This document shows positions 6,769-7,970 of a DNA stretch of 7,970 nt, piece after piece. This stretch comes from Deltaproteobacteria bacterium (GTDB taxonomy: Bacteria; Desulfobacterota; Binatia; UBA9968): contig VBKX01000066.1 of assembly GCA_005879435.1 (NCBI GenBank), positions 1 through 7,970 of the forward strand, read 5' to 3'. Made by a program: the position numbers and the translations under genes. Numbering within the stretch: the stretch's first letter is position 1; each line of letters begins with the position of its first letter. The notes below the pieces were generated by a model. The model made no database searches. It was not told the origin of the DNA and saw only the letters and a program-made list of their open reading frames with translations.

Positions 6769-6796
6769 GTTCAAAGTTCAAAGGTTCAAAGTCAAA
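6769..6796 (+). repeat. Short direct repeats of GTTCAAA
   Basis: Just after the flavin oxidase stop (6763-6765), GTTCAAA occurs at 6769-6775, 6776-6782 and 6784-6790, followed by GTCAAA at 6791-6796. The array lies in the 80-bp gap before the next start. It may be slippage-prone filler or a small dispersed repeat of the genome; no function can be inferred. Confidence 0.7.
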
Positions 6797-6835
6797 AAGG
6801 CATTGGGCTGCTCAAGGGTTATAACGCGTAACATT

Positions 6836-6840
6836 AGGAG
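6836..6840 (+). promoter_or_regulatory. Shine-Dalgarno AGGAG of the heme-oxygenase-fold gene
   Basis: AGGAG lies 5 nt before ATG 6846. It is the only strong ribosome binding site in the rightward block, and it fixes that start. Confidence 0.85.
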
Positions 6841-6845
6841 AAAAC

Positions 6846-7640
6846 ATGGGACTCGGTAGGCAAGATTTTTCCGGCAAGAGACTCGCCCCGCAGGAAGCTG
6901 AGGCGGTAGTGGCCGATCTAAAGAAATTTCTGACTGATATCACCGACCGATGGCTTATCAAGGGGCGTTTTCACAGCGACCTGGCGAACGGCACGCTGCC
7001 GATGGAAGCGATCAAAGTCTTCTGGCAGAACTGGTATGGCTTTGTCGCCGAGATCAATAATTTTCACGGCGTCGCCTACCAGCGCCATCTGCCGTTTTTC
7101 AAGCGTCATCCGGAATTGCAAAAGCATTTTGCCAATCATGTCGCCGACGAAATGATTCATCCAAAACCGCCTGGGCACATTCAAATTGTGCTCGAACAAG
7201 GTCGCAATTTCGGCTTGACCAACGACGAAATGATCGAATATGAGATGCTTCCGGAGTGCCGAGCGTTTCTCGAATACTACCGCGGCGTGCTCTACGAGGG
7301 CACGATGGTGGAGTGGTGGGCGTCGTTCTGCGTCGAAGAAGCGGTTGGCCACTGGGCGAAATTTTTCGGCGGCGCGCTGCGCAAAAATTATAAAATCCCG
7401 GAAGAAAAAATCGTCTACTTCCGTATGCACGCGGAGGCGGATCTCGAAGAGCACGACGGCGTGATGGCCCACGCTGACCTCGATTGGACGGTGCTCAAAA
7501 AAATGCTCGAAGAGGGAAAAGCCGAGACCCGACCGGGGTTCAATTTGGAATATTGCCTGCGCACCGGCACGGCGTACTTCGCCTGGTTCTTCGAAGGCGT
7601 TTATCAGTACGTCAAAAAGGAAGGGTTCTATAAAGTTTAA
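6846..7640 (+). CDS. Heme-oxygenase-fold probable diiron oxidase (PqqC/TenA/CADD-like)
   Basis: The 264-residue, helix-rich, aromatic-rich protein resembles the PqqC/TenA-like 'iron-containing redox enzyme' group. Many members (CADD, UndA, SznF, BesC types) use two iron atoms and O2 for oxidative cleavage, decarboxylation or N-oxygenation. Candidate metal ligands sit where the fold places them: Glu102 with His105/His111 in DEMIHPKPPGH, Glu164/165 with His169 in CVEEAVGHW, and His195, Asp199 and His203 in MHAEADLEEH. The N-terminal helices contain FWQNWYGFVAEINNFHG (residues 59-75), typical of the family. Start ATG 6846 has AGGAG 5 nt upstream. The stop TAA 7638-7640 shares its last A with the methyltransferase ATG, implying coupled translation and a joint role. 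A true cofactor-free PqqC or a thiaminase is less likely: no other PQQ or thiamine genes are present. Confidence 0.85.
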   Translation: MGLGRQDFSGKRLAPQEAEAVVADLKKFLTDITDRWLIKGRFHSDLANGTLPMEAIKVFWQNWYGFVAEINNFHGVAYQRHLPFFKRHPELQKHFANHVADEMIHPKPPGHIQIVLEQGRNFGLTNDEMIEYEMLPECRAFLEYYRGVLYEGTMVEWWASFCVEEAVGHWAKFFGGALRKNYKIPEEKIVYFRMHAEADLEEHDGVMAHADLDWTVLKKMLEEGKAETRPGFNLEYCLRTGTAYFAWFFEGVYQYVKKEGFYKV

Positions 7641-7970
7641 TGACTGAAACACGTAACGCGCAAGAGCTGTCGCCTCGTCCGTTGATGCGGATCTTGGGCG
7701 ATTTCGCCAATAGCCAGATCCTCGACGCCTCAATCGAATACGACTTTTTCACCCTCATCCACAAAGGCTTTCAATCGGCCGATGAAATCGCGCGCGCAGC
7801 CGGAACTGATCCGCGCGCGACACGGATCGTTCTCGATAGCTTGCCCGCGCTCGGCTTAATCGAGAAGCGCGATGGCAAATATTATTTGACGCCCACGGCC
7901 GAGGTTTTTTTGGTGCAAGGGAAACCAAGTTACGTTGGCGACTTTCGCCACGTCGCCCTGGCTTTGTGGG
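7640..7970 (+). CDS. SAM-dependent O-methyltransferase, N-terminal dimerisation domain (3' end outside window)
   Basis: ATG 7640-7642 overlaps the previous stop by one base and the frame stays open for 110 codons to the right edge. The visible part is the winged-helix dimerisation domain that precedes the Rossmann methyltransferase domain in the acetylserotonin/caffeate O-methyltransferase-like family (also CrtF, BchU and polyketide O-methyltransferases). ILGDFANSQILDASIEYDFF is helix 1-2, and SADEIARAAGTDPRATRIVL is the helix-turn-helix-like part. Then come LPALGLIEKRDGKYYLTPTA, the wing, and AEVFLVQGKPSYVGDF. The SAM-binding GxGxG and the catalytic residues lie beyond the window, so the methyl-acceptor atom cannot be judged. 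One-base overlap with the diiron-oxidase gene strongly suggests the two act on the same pathway. Confidence 0.88.
   Translation, partial: MTETRNAQELSPRPLMRILGDFANSQILDASIEYDFFTLIHKGFQSADEIARAAGTDPRATRIVLDSLPALGLIEKRDGKYYLTPTAEVFLVQGKPSYVGDFRHVALALW

Noticed and set aside
6846..7640. PQQ biosynthesis (PqqC) or thiamine salvage (TenA) role
   Set aside because: The fold is shared, but no pqqA/B/D/E or thi genes are present, and the acidic/His residues favour a metal-dependent oxidase.
6918..7733. 271-codon open frame on the minus strand opposite the heme-oxygenase-fold gene
   Set aside because: It is antisense to a well-supported gene with its own Shine-Dalgarno. The peptide is His/Arg/Phe-rich with no recognisable domain, as expected for a shadow frame.

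Overview
The window reads as a chromosomal segment from an uncultured, environmental bacterium with moderate GC content. The undecaprenyl-pyrophosphate phosphatase indicates a bacterium that makes peptidoglycan. A NitT/TauT-type permease beside B12-radical-SAM, flavin oxidase and diiron-oxidase genes would fit a soil or marine lineage such as Desulfobacterota, Binatota, Tectomicrobia or Rokubacteria. That placement is a guess from gene content and is not proven by the sequence. No rRNA, tRNA, CRISPR array, insertion sequence or phage gene is visible.

Left part (1-2816): the 3' end of uppP (+) converges, with a 7-bp gap, on a TVP38/TMEM64 (VTT, DedA-like) membrane protein gene (-). The 5' end of that second gene is broken by a 65-bp tandem duplication, which adds a +2 frameshift and a stop. 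A gene-poor stretch of about 550 bp follows. It contains a small hairpin, a repeated decamer and one unexplained open stretch, and ends in a strong hairpin terminator. That terminator serves a leftward NitT/TauT-family ABC permease, which has no ATPase or binding-protein partner in view.

Right part (about 3000-7970): five rightward genes form what looks like one operon: a cobalamin-binding-type radical SAM enzyme, a short-chain dehydrogenase, an FAD-linked oxidase of the PCMH/VAO type, a heme-oxygenase-fold (PqqC/TenA/CADD-like) probable diiron oxidase, and the start of an O-methyltransferase that runs off the edge. The diiron-oxidase stop and the methyltransferase start share one base. Together they look like a tailoring set for a small molecule or cofactor: radical C-C or methyl chemistry, ketone/alcohol redox, flavin oxidation, O2-dependent cleavage or oxidation, and methylation. 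The substrate is unknown.

The radical SAM gene carries two single-base losses, each at a short homopolymer (TTT near 3066 and CCCC near 3340), and has no normal start codon. With the 65-bp duplication, this means the stretch 1240-3340 contains three reading-frame defects. Either two genes are decaying or the assembly is locally faulty.
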